Below are positions 7,755 through 15,468 of a stretch of DNA of 64,000 nucleotides, in pieces. Position 1 is the stretch's first letter, and each line of letters starts with the position of its first letter. The stretch is from assembly GCA_963742405.1 (NCBI GenBank), contig CAVUMB010000006.1, forward strand, positions 62,001 through 126,000, given 5' to 3'. The notes under the pieces were generated by a model, which ran no database searches, was not told where the DNA came from, and was given only the letters and a program-made list of their open reading frames with translations. Both the position numbers and the translations under genes were made by a program. This DNA is from JAGVSR01 sp963742405 (GTDB lineage: Bacteria; Pseudomonadota; Alphaproteobacteria; Rhizobiales; Hyphomicrobiaceae).

Positions 7755-8837
7755 CTACCTAGCGCTGGCCTCTCGGCCAGTTGCCGTTCCGGCGGTATCC
7801 GGCGGACAAAGCTCTCGTGCCCGGGCCAGCGCCGACAACTGGTCGGGGAAACCGCCGATCGAACGGCCACCGGGAGCACGCGCCCGAATATAGCTGTCGG
7901 TCATGCTGTCTTCGAAACCGTCGAGAACGGTGAGCGCGGTGTATTCCGTGCGCACAGTTGTGTCTTGTCGGATCAGGATCGTGGCACTTCCACCGTACGT
8001 CGCGGTCTGAATCAGGCAGGCCCCGCCATTAACCGGTTGCAGTACCGCAGCGGCGGCAGCCGGCTGGTTCTGGCTGACGCTACCCGGTCGTGGCTGTGCC
8101 CCCGCCGCCACCTGCACCGTCCGCGACTTCACTGCAGCCGGCACTTCGCGTTTCTGTGTGGCCTGCACCGGCGCCGGCACGTCAGGGTTCGGACATTGCT
8201 GCTGCCGAAATTGTTCCGCAACCCACGCGATCGAAGAACCGTATTTTGGGTCCACGGCCCATCGACGTGCGAGGTCCGAGAAGCGCACATTCCGCTTGAG
8301 CGCTGCCGAGGCTTCGACAATGTCGTCTTGCTTCAGTTGCGTCCTTGGGGCGACTGGATTGGCGAGCCGCTCGCCGGAGTAGGCAACGAGGTGCTGGATC
8401 TGTGCCAGCACCCCGGTCTTCACGTCAGGGAAGCTATCGCCGGGTACGCCCCCGCCGGTCGTGCCGATGCCGGCGAAGTTGTGCTGATCGGGATCGACGT
8501 CACCCATTTTACCGTTCGGCTGACGATAGGTCAGAAAGTTCGTCTCGATGGCCATCTGGAAGAAGGCGTAGTCCCAACGAACCCGCCACGCCTCGCCCCA
8601 ATGTTTGTACCATCGAGCGATGTCGCGATACCTGGGATCAGGCCGCGGGTTGCGGGTCATGAGAAAAGCCATCAGACGGTCCGGCGACACGCAGCGCGGC
8701 ACCGGGTTTTGCACTGATATGCGGATGTCCGGCAGCTTGGCTGTTTGCGCTGCAATCGGCGATGCCGTCATCGCCGCTGCCACGGCAACAACGAGCGCGC
8801 GGTGCACGCGCTGGACACGGAGAGAACGGCCCATCAT
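7755..8837 (-). CDS. Secreted glucosaminidase-like protein, paralog 1
   Basis: The 360-residue product has a signal peptide (to about residue 30, ending A-A-Q) and a domain of about 170 residues with W-D-Y-A-F-F-Q-M-A-I-E-T-N-F-L-T-Y and D-Q-H-N-F-A-G-I-G-T-T-G-G-G, matching the GH73-type mannosyl-glycoprotein endo-beta-N-acetylglucosaminidase fold; the Glu of E-T-N is the likely catalytic acid. A Pro/Ala/Gln linker leads to a C-terminal module with two Cys that is shared with the next gene. It probably cuts or binds peptidoglycan. GAGAGGA lies about 12 bases before the paired ATG at 8837. Paralog of the gene at 8901-10148, 63 bases away. Confidence 0.75.
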   Translation of the reverse strand: MMGRSLRVQRVHRALVVAVAAAMTASPIAAQTAKLPDIRISVQNPVPRCVSPDRLMAFLMTRNPRPDPRYRDIARWYKHWGEAWRVRWDYAFFQMAIETNFLTYRQPNGKMGDVDPDQHNFAGIGTTGGGVPGDSFPDVKTGVLAQIQHLVAYSGERLANPVAPRTQLKQDDIVEASAALKRNVRFSDLARRWAVDPKYGSSIAWVAEQFRQQQCPNPDVPAPVQATQKREVPAAVKSRTVQVAAGAQPRPGSVSQNQPAAAAAVLQPVNGGACLIQTATYGGSATILIRQDTTVRTEYTALTVLDGFEDSMTDSYIRARAPGGRSIGGFPDQLSALARARELCPPDTAGTATGREASAR

Positions 8838-8900
8838 CTGGCTATGCTCCTCTCCCGCATCGACCGATCATTAAGTGCCGCCGCGAGCTTAAACGCCGTA

Positions 8901-10148
8901 TCAACCTTCCGGACAAAGCTCGAAGGCCTTATCGAGCGCCTGAGTCGAAGAGCCGAATTCACCGACCGTCTCGCCGCCTTTGGCGTACGCGCTGATGTAG
9001 GCTTCGGCTTCCTTCTTTTCCGCACCCTCGTTGACGTCGAGCACGGTGTAGTTCGTAGCGCCCGCAACAGCCGCCTTGATGATGATCGCTTTCGCGCCAC
9101 CGTAGCTCGCCGTCCACACTTTGCAGTTGGCGGTCTTGGCGGCCGGTACTTTGCCCTTGTTCACAGTCACGGCGGCCGCCTGACTGGTGAACGAGGCTGT
9201 ATTGATCTTGGCGGTATCGCTTTCCGGAGGCAGACCGTTCGAAATGACTGCGTCGTCCTGCGTCGCGTTCAGGATCTTGATGTTCGGCGACGGGCCGGCA
9301 GGCGCCACGGGTGCCGTGACCACAGCCGCTTTGGCAAGATCGCCGGCACCCAGGCCGGTACGAACGGGCACGTCTCCTGATGCGCGGGCATCAGCAATGG
9401 CCTGCTTGGCGATTTCGGCGCCCTTGCCGGCCGGTGCGACGCTCGTCGTCTCGACTTTGGCGAGGCTGACCTTGCCCGCACCGCTCTGGCGCGCTGCTGT
9501 CACGAGTTCGGGTTGCGGATCGGCATCTTTGCAGGCGCCGTCGGTGAACGCATCGGCGATGCCGGCAATGTCGCGCGAGTAATTGCGGCTTGTCGGCGCC
9601 CACTGCTTAGCCAGATGCTTGAATGTGATATCGGTCTTGATCGACTTCTGCCAATCGTCGAGCACGCCCCATTCCTGGATGTTCTTCGTGCGCACGGCAA
9701 CGGGATCGGCGATTTTTTCGCCGCCATACATGAGTACGTGCTGGAGATGGGCGCGTACGCCCGTTGAGATGTCGGCGAATTTCTCGCCGCGCGCCCCGCC
9801 ACCGGTTGCACCAAGACCGGCGAAATTGTTCTGATCGGCCTTCACATCACCCGTGTAGGTGAGATTGCCGGTCTCCAGCATCATCTGGAAAAACGCATAA
9901 TCCCAGCGAATGCCGAGTTCCTCGCCGTGGCGCATGTATTCGGTGGCCAGACCGTCGTATCGGGCGGGGAGTTTGCTGTTGCGGTTCTTCAGGAACGCCA
10001 TCAGGCGACCGGGGGTCGTGCACGCGGGCACGGTGTTTTTAGTAGAAGCCTTGATGGCCGGCAGCTCGGCTGCGGCGGCAGGCGGCGAGAGAACAGGGGA
10101 AACAAAGCAGGTGAGGGCTGCGAAAGTCGCTCCGGCGAGGGCTCTCAT
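8901..10148 (-). CDS. Secreted glucosaminidase-like protein, paralog 2
   Basis: The 415-residue product starts with a signal peptide (M-R-A-L-A-G..., cleavage near A-A-A-A-E). The domain repeats the paralog-1 pattern: R-L-M-A-F-L, W-D-Y-A-F-F-Q-M-M-L-E-T-G-N-L-T-Y and D-Q-N-N-F-A-G-L-G-A-T-G-G-G. An Ala/Val-rich linker longer than in paralog 1 joins it to the shared C-terminal module (Cys near the start, Y-G-G-A-K-A-I-I-I, C-P-E-G at the end). Its role is likely cell-wall turnover. The frame extends to a GTG at 10190, but ATG 10148 gives a clean signal peptide and is preferred. Confidence 0.75.
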   Translation of the reverse strand: MRALAGATFAALTCFVSPVLSPPAAAAELPAIKASTKNTVPACTTPGRLMAFLKNRNSKLPARYDGLATEYMRHGEELGIRWDYAFFQMMLETGNLTYTGDVKADQNNFAGLGATGGGARGEKFADISTGVRAHLQHVLMYGGEKIADPVAVRTKNIQEWGVLDDWQKSIKTDITFKHLAKQWAPTSRNYSRDIAGIADAFTDGACKDADPQPELVTAARQSGAGKVSLAKVETTSVAPAGKGAEIAKQAIADARASGDVPVRTGLGAGDLAKAAVVTAPVAPAGPSPNIKILNATQDDAVISNGLPPESDTAKINTASFTSQAAAVTVNKGKVPAAKTANCKVWTASYGGAKAIIIKAAVAGATNYTVLDVNEGAEKKEAEAYISAYAKGGETVGEFGSSTQALDKAFELCPEG

Positions 10149-10332
10149 GTTTTTTCCGATCTTTACGCGATGCCCCGACAAAAAAGGCACCCAACTCGAC
10201 CAACGGTTCTTAAAGGCTTAACCTTAAAGACCGGTAAACGGTGGGGCCCGCACGTCAGGCTCCCTTCGTCGCCGACGTTTGCGGCGTGAGTGGGAGCACA
10301 GCGCGGTTGAATTGTGGCGCGGGCGGCGCGCT

Positions 10333-11124
10333 TCAGGTCGCGTCCGACCCGTGCGCGCCACTCGTGGGATTATGCTCGCTCACAGCCCACGTCAGATGCT
10401 GGCCGCCATCGAGGGCGATCATCTGTCCGGTCATCGCAGGTGCATCCAGAATGAAGCGAACGGCAGCGGCGATCTCAGCGGTGGTCGGTCCCCGTCCCAG
10501 CAGCGTTGAGGCAGCTTCGGCGGCGAAATCCGCATCCGTCTGGTGCACACTTTTCAAAACCGGACCCGGCCCGATGGCATTCACCCGCACCCGCGGTGCA
10601 AGCGCCTGCGCCAGAGTGCGCGTCGCCGTCCACAACCCGGCCTTCGACAGCGTGTAGGAAAAAAACTCCGGCGTGAGCTTCCACACCCGCTGATCAATGA
10701 TGTTGATGATGTTTCCGAGCGCTCCTTCAGGCAGGTAGCGCACGAGATCCTGAGCCAGGAACACCGGCGCCCTTAGATTGATGTCGAGGTGGGCCGTCCA
10801 AGTGTCGAGCGTCGCCGTCCCGACCGAGTCGGGCTGGAACTCGCTGGCATTGTTGACGAGCACCGTCGGCGCCCCCAGCTGGCGGCAGCATTCCGGCACA
10901 AGCCGTTCGACGTCTTGATGATTTGACAGGTCGCCCGCAATCGCGACGGCCCGCGCGCCGAGGCTGCGTATTTCCTTAGCCGCCGTTTCGGCCGCCTCGC
11001 GCGACTGACGGTAGTGAATGGCGACGTCGCAGCCCCGCGCCGCCAGATCGAGGGCGATCGCCCGGCCAATGCGGCGCGCGGCACCGGTGATGAGAACGAC
11101 GGGACGGGTCGCGGCGGAGCACAT
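10333..11124 (-). CDS. SDR-family oxidoreductase, pteridine-reductase-like (FolM/PTR1 type)
   Basis: The 263-residue Rossmann protein has L-I-T-G-A-A-R-R-I-G-R-A-I-A at the N-terminus, close to the pteridine reductase form rather than the common T-G-x-x-x-G-I-G. In the active site the usual Ser is replaced by Asp (N-I-I-N-I-I-D-Q-R-V-W), followed by Y-T-L-S-K; an Asp-Tyr-Lys set is what PTR1 uses. It therefore probably reduces dihydropterins or dihydrofolate with NADPH. That role is inferred from these residues; it has no folate neighbours here. Confidence 0.75.
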   Translation of the reverse strand: MCSAATRPVVLITGAARRIGRAIALDLAARGCDVAIHYRQSREAAETAAKEIRSLGARAVAIAGDLSNHQDVERLVPECCRQLGAPTVLVNNASEFQPDSVGTATLDTWTAHLDINLRAPVFLAQDLVRYLPEGALGNIINIIDQRVWKLTPEFFSYTLSKAGLWTATRTLAQALAPRVRVNAIGPGPVLKSVHQTDADFAAEAASTLLGRGPTTAEIAAAVRFILDAPAMTGQMIALDGGQHLTWAVSEHNPTSGAHGSDAT

Positions 11125-11527
11125 GCAAGAAACCTATTGAGAAGGAGGGCCGGTGGGCTGTGGATAAAGGGTGAGTGCGGCACCGCCGATGCAGCATATA
11201 CGGCTTGACCGCCCGGTGGGATGACTTCGCAGGGCGCGTTGCGGACCGGTCGGCTGCTGCCAAATCCATCACTTGCCGCGAGTTAGACCCTCTGCGGCTG
11301 TTCAAAAAAACGGCGTTACGTGACAGTCAATTCACCATTCACGCTAGTCAGTTGCTATTCTGTGACACCGTGACTCGAACCGACCCGCAAAACTGCCTCG
11401 GAGCTTGTGAAACACGGCAGATTTCTGTTTTCTGATCTCCAGCAGGCGCCGATTCAGTCAGCCAACCATGGGATGCGGGTGGTGGCAGGTGCCAGGGCAG
11501 AGATCACAGGGACGGGGGTTTTTTAGC
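11125..11527. other. Intergenic region between the SDR gene and the broken porin gene
   Basis: This 403-base stretch separates two divergent genes and should hold both promoters. I find no convincing ORF, tRNA or repeat in it, and no -35/-10 pair strong enough to name. A short T-run and a G-rich segment lie immediately before the porin ATG. Confidence 0.4.
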
Positions 11528-12322
11528 ATGACCATCAAGAAAACACTTATCGGAGCCGCGAGCGTAGCCGCCCTCGCCTTCGCAGTATCGGCCGCTCCGG
11601 CCGCCGCAGACGGGACATACGTGGAATCGACGGCCGCTCCGGCCGCCTCGGACGCACGCGAGTTCGGTTGGTCGATCACCGTCGGCGGCACCTCGGACTA
11701 CGTGTTCCGCGGTTTGTCGCTACCAATGAAGATCCGGCGGCGCAGGGCTCGATCGATTTGTCGTACGGCATTTTTTACGCCGGTGCATGGGCGTCGAATG
11801 TGGACGATGCCGTGTTTATGCGGACCTTGGGAACTTGACCTCTACGTCGGCATCAAGCCAAGCTTGGCCCGGTGACATTCGATTTCGGTGTAATCGGATA
11901 TCTCTATCCAGGTGCCGACACGGTGATGTCTCGGTGACTATCGTTGAGTTAAAGGCCGGCGGCTCCATGGAAATCGTCAAGGGCCTGACCGGTGGCGTGA
12001 CGTTCTACTACACTCCTGACCAGAGAATTATAGCCAGGGCTAGACGGTCGAAGGCAACCTCGCTTACGCCTTTAACGCAGGTTGGCATCTTCGCTCCGTC
12101 GATCAGTGGTACGGCTCGGCTACACCGAAGCAGATGACGCCTTCTTCTTCGGTCCTAGCCGACAATTACACCTACTGGAATGCAGGCTTGATCCTCGGCG
12201 TCGAGAAGTTCGTCTTCGACTTCCGCTACTGGGATACGGACCTCGACTCGACCGCTGTCGATATTTACAACGGTCTGGACGACGCGCGCTTCGTGTTCTC
12301 GGCCAAGGTCACACTGCCCTAG
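11528..12322 (+). pseudogene. TorF/TIGR02001-type outer-membrane porin, broken by multiple frameshifts
   Basis: It starts with an intact signal peptide (M-T-I-K-K-T-L-I-G-A..., ending A-A-A-D) and W-S-I-T-V-G-G-T-S-D-Y-V-F-R-G-L-S, typical of this putative porin family. After about base 11721 the homologous sequence continues only by changing frame: N-E-D-P-A-A-Q-G-S-I-D-L-S-Y from 11725, W-E-L-D-L-Y-V-G-I-K from 11826, V-T-F-D-F-G-V-I-G-Y-L-Y from 11872, E-L-K-A-G-G-S-M-E-I-V from 11946, T-V-E-G-N-L-A-Y from 12044, R-L-G-Y-T-E-A-D-D near 12112, then the C-terminal strands to A-K-V-T-L-P. That is about seven frame switches in 600 bases. The gene is either decaying or locally mis-sequenced. 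Confidence 0.8.
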
Positions 12323-12344
12323 TCCGGCAGAAATGCCTCAACGG

Positions 12345-12379
12345 AAACGGGACCCTTGCGGGTCCCGTTTTTGTTTTTT
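12345..12379 (+). terminator. Intrinsic terminator after the porin gene
   Basis: A perfect 11-bp stem, AAACGGGACCC (12345-12355) with GGGTCCCGTTT (12360-12370), four-base loop TTGC, is followed by a T-rich run interrupted by one G. It begins 22 bases after the porin stop codon. Confidence 0.9.
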
Positions 12380-12730
12380 CGCCCCCTCAATGCGCCAAAG
12401 CACGGGCGGCAACTGCTGGCGTGCTGAGGCGCCAAAACCCTCCACGGCCGGCGTCATGGGGCCGTCACAGGTCTGTCAAGCCGCTGTTGTGCCGCTCGCC
12501 TAGAAAGAAACCGTCGACCGAGGTCGACTCGCCCTCGCCCAACGCCCTCTCGAAGGCCGGGGACGATAGCAGTTAGAGGCCAGCCGGCGCGGTTCGGACA
12601 TGCCCCCGCAGCCCGTGTCCCGCCAGCTGGTCTCGTTTGCTGCAAACGTCTCCTGTCCCCGCGAAAACGCCCGTCATGTCTTGATCGACAACCTCGATAT
12701 CCGCTAACTCGAGCGGGACGGGGGACCAAC
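12380..12730. other. Intergenic region before the 251-residue hypothetical gene
   Basis: About 350 bases follow the porin terminator. I see no ORF with coding character here; frames on both strands give Arg/Pro-rich shadow translations. It should hold the promoter of the gene starting at 12731. Confidence 0.35.
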
Positions 12731-13486
12731 GTGATTCCGACCATCATCATTCTTGTGCTGGCGACGATCGCGGTGGCGGCATTTGCACTGGCGCCCCGCT
12801 TGGGCGAACGGCGCATTCTATATCCAACGTCGCCGGATCGGCCCGTGCCGTTCGGATACCAGATGACGTGGCTCGCGATCCGGACACGCGACAGCCACGC
12901 GGTGGTCGAAGCGCTCGGACTGATCGGCGCCAAGCCGTGCAACTGGAATTCCGGCATCGGCACCGTCTACGACACTAAACTCGGCCAGAACAACGTCTTC
13001 GTTTGTCCACATGTCAACGGGTGGACGTTGGTCGCGGGCCTGCCGCTGCCGCAGCCGCTGGGCCGCTCTTTTGCCGACAAGGCCACGCCCCTGCTCGTCG
13101 AACTCGGTCAGCGCTTTGTGGAAGTGCAGTTCTTCGTCGCCTTTCCTCCGGTCGATCTGTTTGCCTGGGCGCGGCTGGTCGACGGACGGCTTCTGCGCGC
13201 CTTTGCGATCGGTGATGACGGCGTGATCTGGAACAAAGGCAAGCCAACACGGGAAGAACGGACGCTCGGGTTGGCCCGGTTCGAATTGCGTGGCGTTCGT
13301 GATCGGCGCGGTGATGCGGGCGGGCCAATGATCCTGCACCCGACCGAGGATCACGTCATGCGGCTGGCCGGAAAATGGAGCTTGGACCCGACGTCCCTGG
13401 GCCCCTTGTCGGCTCCCGCCGCGATGGGTCTGATCGCACAGGCCCCCGCGCATTGGCGTGTCGAGCGCTTACGCCGGACGGCCTAG
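12731..13486 (+). CDS. Hypothetical protein with N-terminal membrane anchor
   Basis: The 251-residue product has one hydrophobic N-terminal helix (about 3-22) and a soluble domain that starts with F-G-Y-Q-M-T-W-L-A-I-R-T-R-D-S and includes P-C-N-W-N-S-G-I, V-F-V-C-P-H-V-N-G-W-T-L-V-A-G-L-P and F-V-E-V-Q-F-F. I have an impression of a widespread uncharacterised family with this W-L-A-I ... G-W-x-x-V-x-G-L-P pattern but cannot name it. The GTG start at 12731 has GGGGGA about 7 bases upstream. No enzyme motif is obvious. Confidence 0.7.
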   Translation: MIPTIIILVLATIAVAAFALAPRLGERRILYPTSPDRPVPFGYQMTWLAIRTRDSHAVVEALGLIGAKPCNWNSGIGTVYDTKLGQNNVFVCPHVNGWTLVAGLPLPQPLGRSFADKATPLLVELGQRFVEVQFFVAFPPVDLFAWARLVDGRLLRAFAIGDDGVIWNKGKPTREERTLGLARFELRGVRDRRGDAGGPMILHPTEDHVMRLAGKWSLDPTSLGPLSAPAAMGLIAQAPAHWRVERLRRTA

Positions 13487-13500
13487 CCCACTTTCGAATT

Positions 13501-13992
13501 TCAGTTGAACAGAGCCGCGATTTCGCAATCGGCAGCTTCGATCTGGCGAGCGCGCCGGACGTCTGTCAGGCTGACGATGTCGGCGCTCGACCGGGCCGAC
13601 GAAGCGCCGATGCGGTTCAAGACGATACCCGGATGGGACGACGCATTCTTCTTGATCGCCCCGTAGGTTGTCACGACCTTTGCTTTCGGCTGCGCGTGGC
13701 CGGAGGGCTTTGTGCCGCGCGCCCGGCTGGACGGCGGGTTCAAGCGTTCCACGGCCAACAGACGTGCGGCCAGCTGCCGGTTCTCGACCTTGTTCCGGCG
13801 AGCGATCGGCTCTGCAGCGCGGCGAATGAAAGCGACCGGAATGATCGCGGCGGTCGGCTGATTGTCGGCTGGTGGCTGGTTGGCAGCAGCGACCGTGACA
13901 GTAGGAAAGCGCAAAATAACGGCGTCGTTCTGAGATCCTTCGGTATCCTGCCGCCAGAAAACGCGAAGCAGACGCGCGAATAAGCCGAGCAT
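13501..13992 (-). CDS. Hypothetical protein
   Basis: A 163-residue reading frame converges on the previous gene, ending 14 bases from its stop. It opens M-L-G-L-F-A-R-L-L-R-V-F-W and is then basic and Ala-rich without a recognisable domain. GGGGA lies about 8 bases before the ATG. Coding status is uncertain because longer shadow frames exist on both strands; this one fits the gap between neighbours best. Confidence 0.4.
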   Translation of the reverse strand: MLGLFARLLRVFWRQDTEGSQNDAVILRFPTVTVAAANQPPADNQPTAAIIPVAFIRRAAEPIARRNKVENRQLAARLLAVERLNPPSSRARGTKPSGHAQPKAKVVTTYGAIKKNASSHPGIVLNRIGASSARSSADIVSLTDVRRARQIEAADCEIAALFN

Positions 13993-14127
13993 GCTGTATC
14001 CCCAATTGGCAACATCCCACTGCTGCCGTCTGGTCCAACATCGCCGCTTATGCCTAATACAGTGTTAAGTCGCGTTTCAAAAACGTAGATTTCTGATGAT
14101 CCGCAAGCCGCGGACCTCACGCGACAT

Positions 14128-14475
14128 CTATTCCCGGTCTTGTTTTTGGATCCGGTGACGACCCGTTGGAGCAATCAGTTTGGCGCCGCAAGTCAGCCCG
14201 TATGTTCGGCCACCATCGCGCTCCATGGCCAATGTTATGCAGCCTGACTGCGCACGCCGACTGCGATCAACCGATCCGGTTTCGAGGGGCACCGAGGCAG
14301 ACCGGACCATAGCTGGCGGACGCTGAAATTCGCCGCCGGCATAGCCGAACACGGCTGATTGCACGAGCATCCAAAACCCGATGACGTGCCAGAATGCAAT
14401 TCCGGCGGCAAACCCTCCGCCGGCCCAAAACGCGCGCCCGAGGAGGCCGCGGGTGCCCGGTGAAAATCGTCCCAT
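14128..14475 (-). CDS. Hypothetical small membrane protein
   Basis: The 115-residue reading from ATG 14475 has one clear membrane helix (L-L-G-R-A-F-W-A-G-G-G-F-A-A-G-I-A-F-W-H-V-I-G-F-style stretch in the first half) and a soluble tail with two Cys (S-G-C-I and L-T-C-G). The frame stays open to 14580, but the added N-terminus is not convincing. No family recognised. It lies downstream of the RNase T2 gene on the same strand. Confidence 0.45.
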   Translation of the reverse strand: MGRFSPGTRGLLGRAFWAGGGFAAGIAFWHVIGFWMLVQSAVFGYAGGEFQRPPAMVRSASVPLETGSVDRSRRAQSGCITLAMERDGGRTYGLTCGAKLIAPTGRHRIQKQDRE

Positions 14476-14598
14476 CCTGCCAACCGAATCGCGATGCATG
14501 CAGGAAGTCTGACGCGGCCTTTCGCGTGGCGGCAAGGGCACAGACGCCGCCGCGGGCAAGGTTAGCCGCGATCTCCACAAGTGGTGGCAATCCGGATT

Positions 14599-15300
14599 TT
14601 AGCGCGGCATCGGCAGGGGTGACTGGCGCGGGAACGCCAGCGCGTCATCGTCGCGCTTTGTCGAGCGCACCGGCGGAACGGCCATCTCGGTAGCGGAACA
14701 CATCTTTCGTTCGTCCTCGTTCGGACCACAGGCGACTGGCATTCCGTCTCGGGAGATACAAATGCGGATCTCGCGCAGCCGGCCACGGTCTCCGCGCGCA
14801 CACGAAACGGCGATCGCCTCCGGCGGCAATCCCGGATTGGCAGCCACGAAAGCGCTTTTCAGTTTTGCAGGCGTGACGAACTGCGTCTCGAACGGATTGA
14901 CGTAGTCGTTCGGAATGCGCACCTTCTTGAAAAGCTGCCGGGCCAGTTGGAAATACGACGCCGCGTCGAGCCCTGAACAGGTCCCATGCTTGCGGTATTC
15001 ATGGATGACAAGACCCCGGCTCGGCATGATGTCCAGCATGCCCGCAATAACGGTGTCGGGAACGAACGGTCGCCGGGGCAAGCGGCACTCTTGCGGCCAG
15101 CCGCGCGTGTATTGCGGCCAGAGCCCGTGCAGTATGAAAGAATAGCGCTTTCCATCGCGCCGGTTGCACTGCATTTCGTCGTCCGCCGACGCTTCCGACG
15201 AACAGTGCGTCGGACTCCAAGACAGCACGAGCGCGTAGTAGTCGAACTTGCCGGCGACGTCGCTCTGCGCGGTGTTGCGATCCGGGCTGTCCCACCGCAA
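14599..15300 (-). CDS. Ribonuclease T2 family protein (N-terminus out of frame)
   Basis: The 233-residue frame contains both RNase T2 active-site blocks: F-I-L-H-G-L-W-P-Q-Y (CAS I) and I-H-E-Y-R-K-H-G-T-C (CAS II), plus Y-Y-A-L-V-L-S-W-S-P-T-H-C upstream. T2 enzymes cut single-stranded RNA through 2',3'-cyclic phosphates, usually outside the cytoplasm. This frame begins only with TTG at 15300 and has no signal peptide. A good signal peptide (F-K-R-P-S-V-R-L-I-G-L-L-I-V-A-L-T-M-A-S-G-A) runs from GTG 15385 in another frame, with GAGGAG upstream. One indel between about 15300 and 15335 would join them. Confidence 0.8.
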   Translation of the reverse strand: MRWDSPDRNTAQSDVAGKFDYYALVLSWSPTHCSSEASADDEMQCNRRDGKRYSFILHGLWPQYTRGWPQECRLPRRPFVPDTVIAGMLDIMPSRGLVIHEYRKHGTCSGLDAASYFQLARQLFKKVRIPNDYVNPFETQFVTPAKLKSAFVAANPGLPPEAIAVSCARGDRGRLREIRICISRDGMPVACGPNEDERKMCSATEMAVPPVRSTKRDDDALAFPRQSPLPMPR

Positions 15301-15468
15301 CTGGGCAAAGCGCTCCTGACGCCATGGTCAGGGCGACGATCAGAAGTCCAATCAGGCGAACGGACGGTCTTTTGAAAATGGGCACAGACGGCCAAGCTCC
15401 TCAAACGGCGCGGCACACTAACGGGGGTTTCAGGCAGCGCAAGCCCGCCCGAAGGTCGAGTACGTTGC

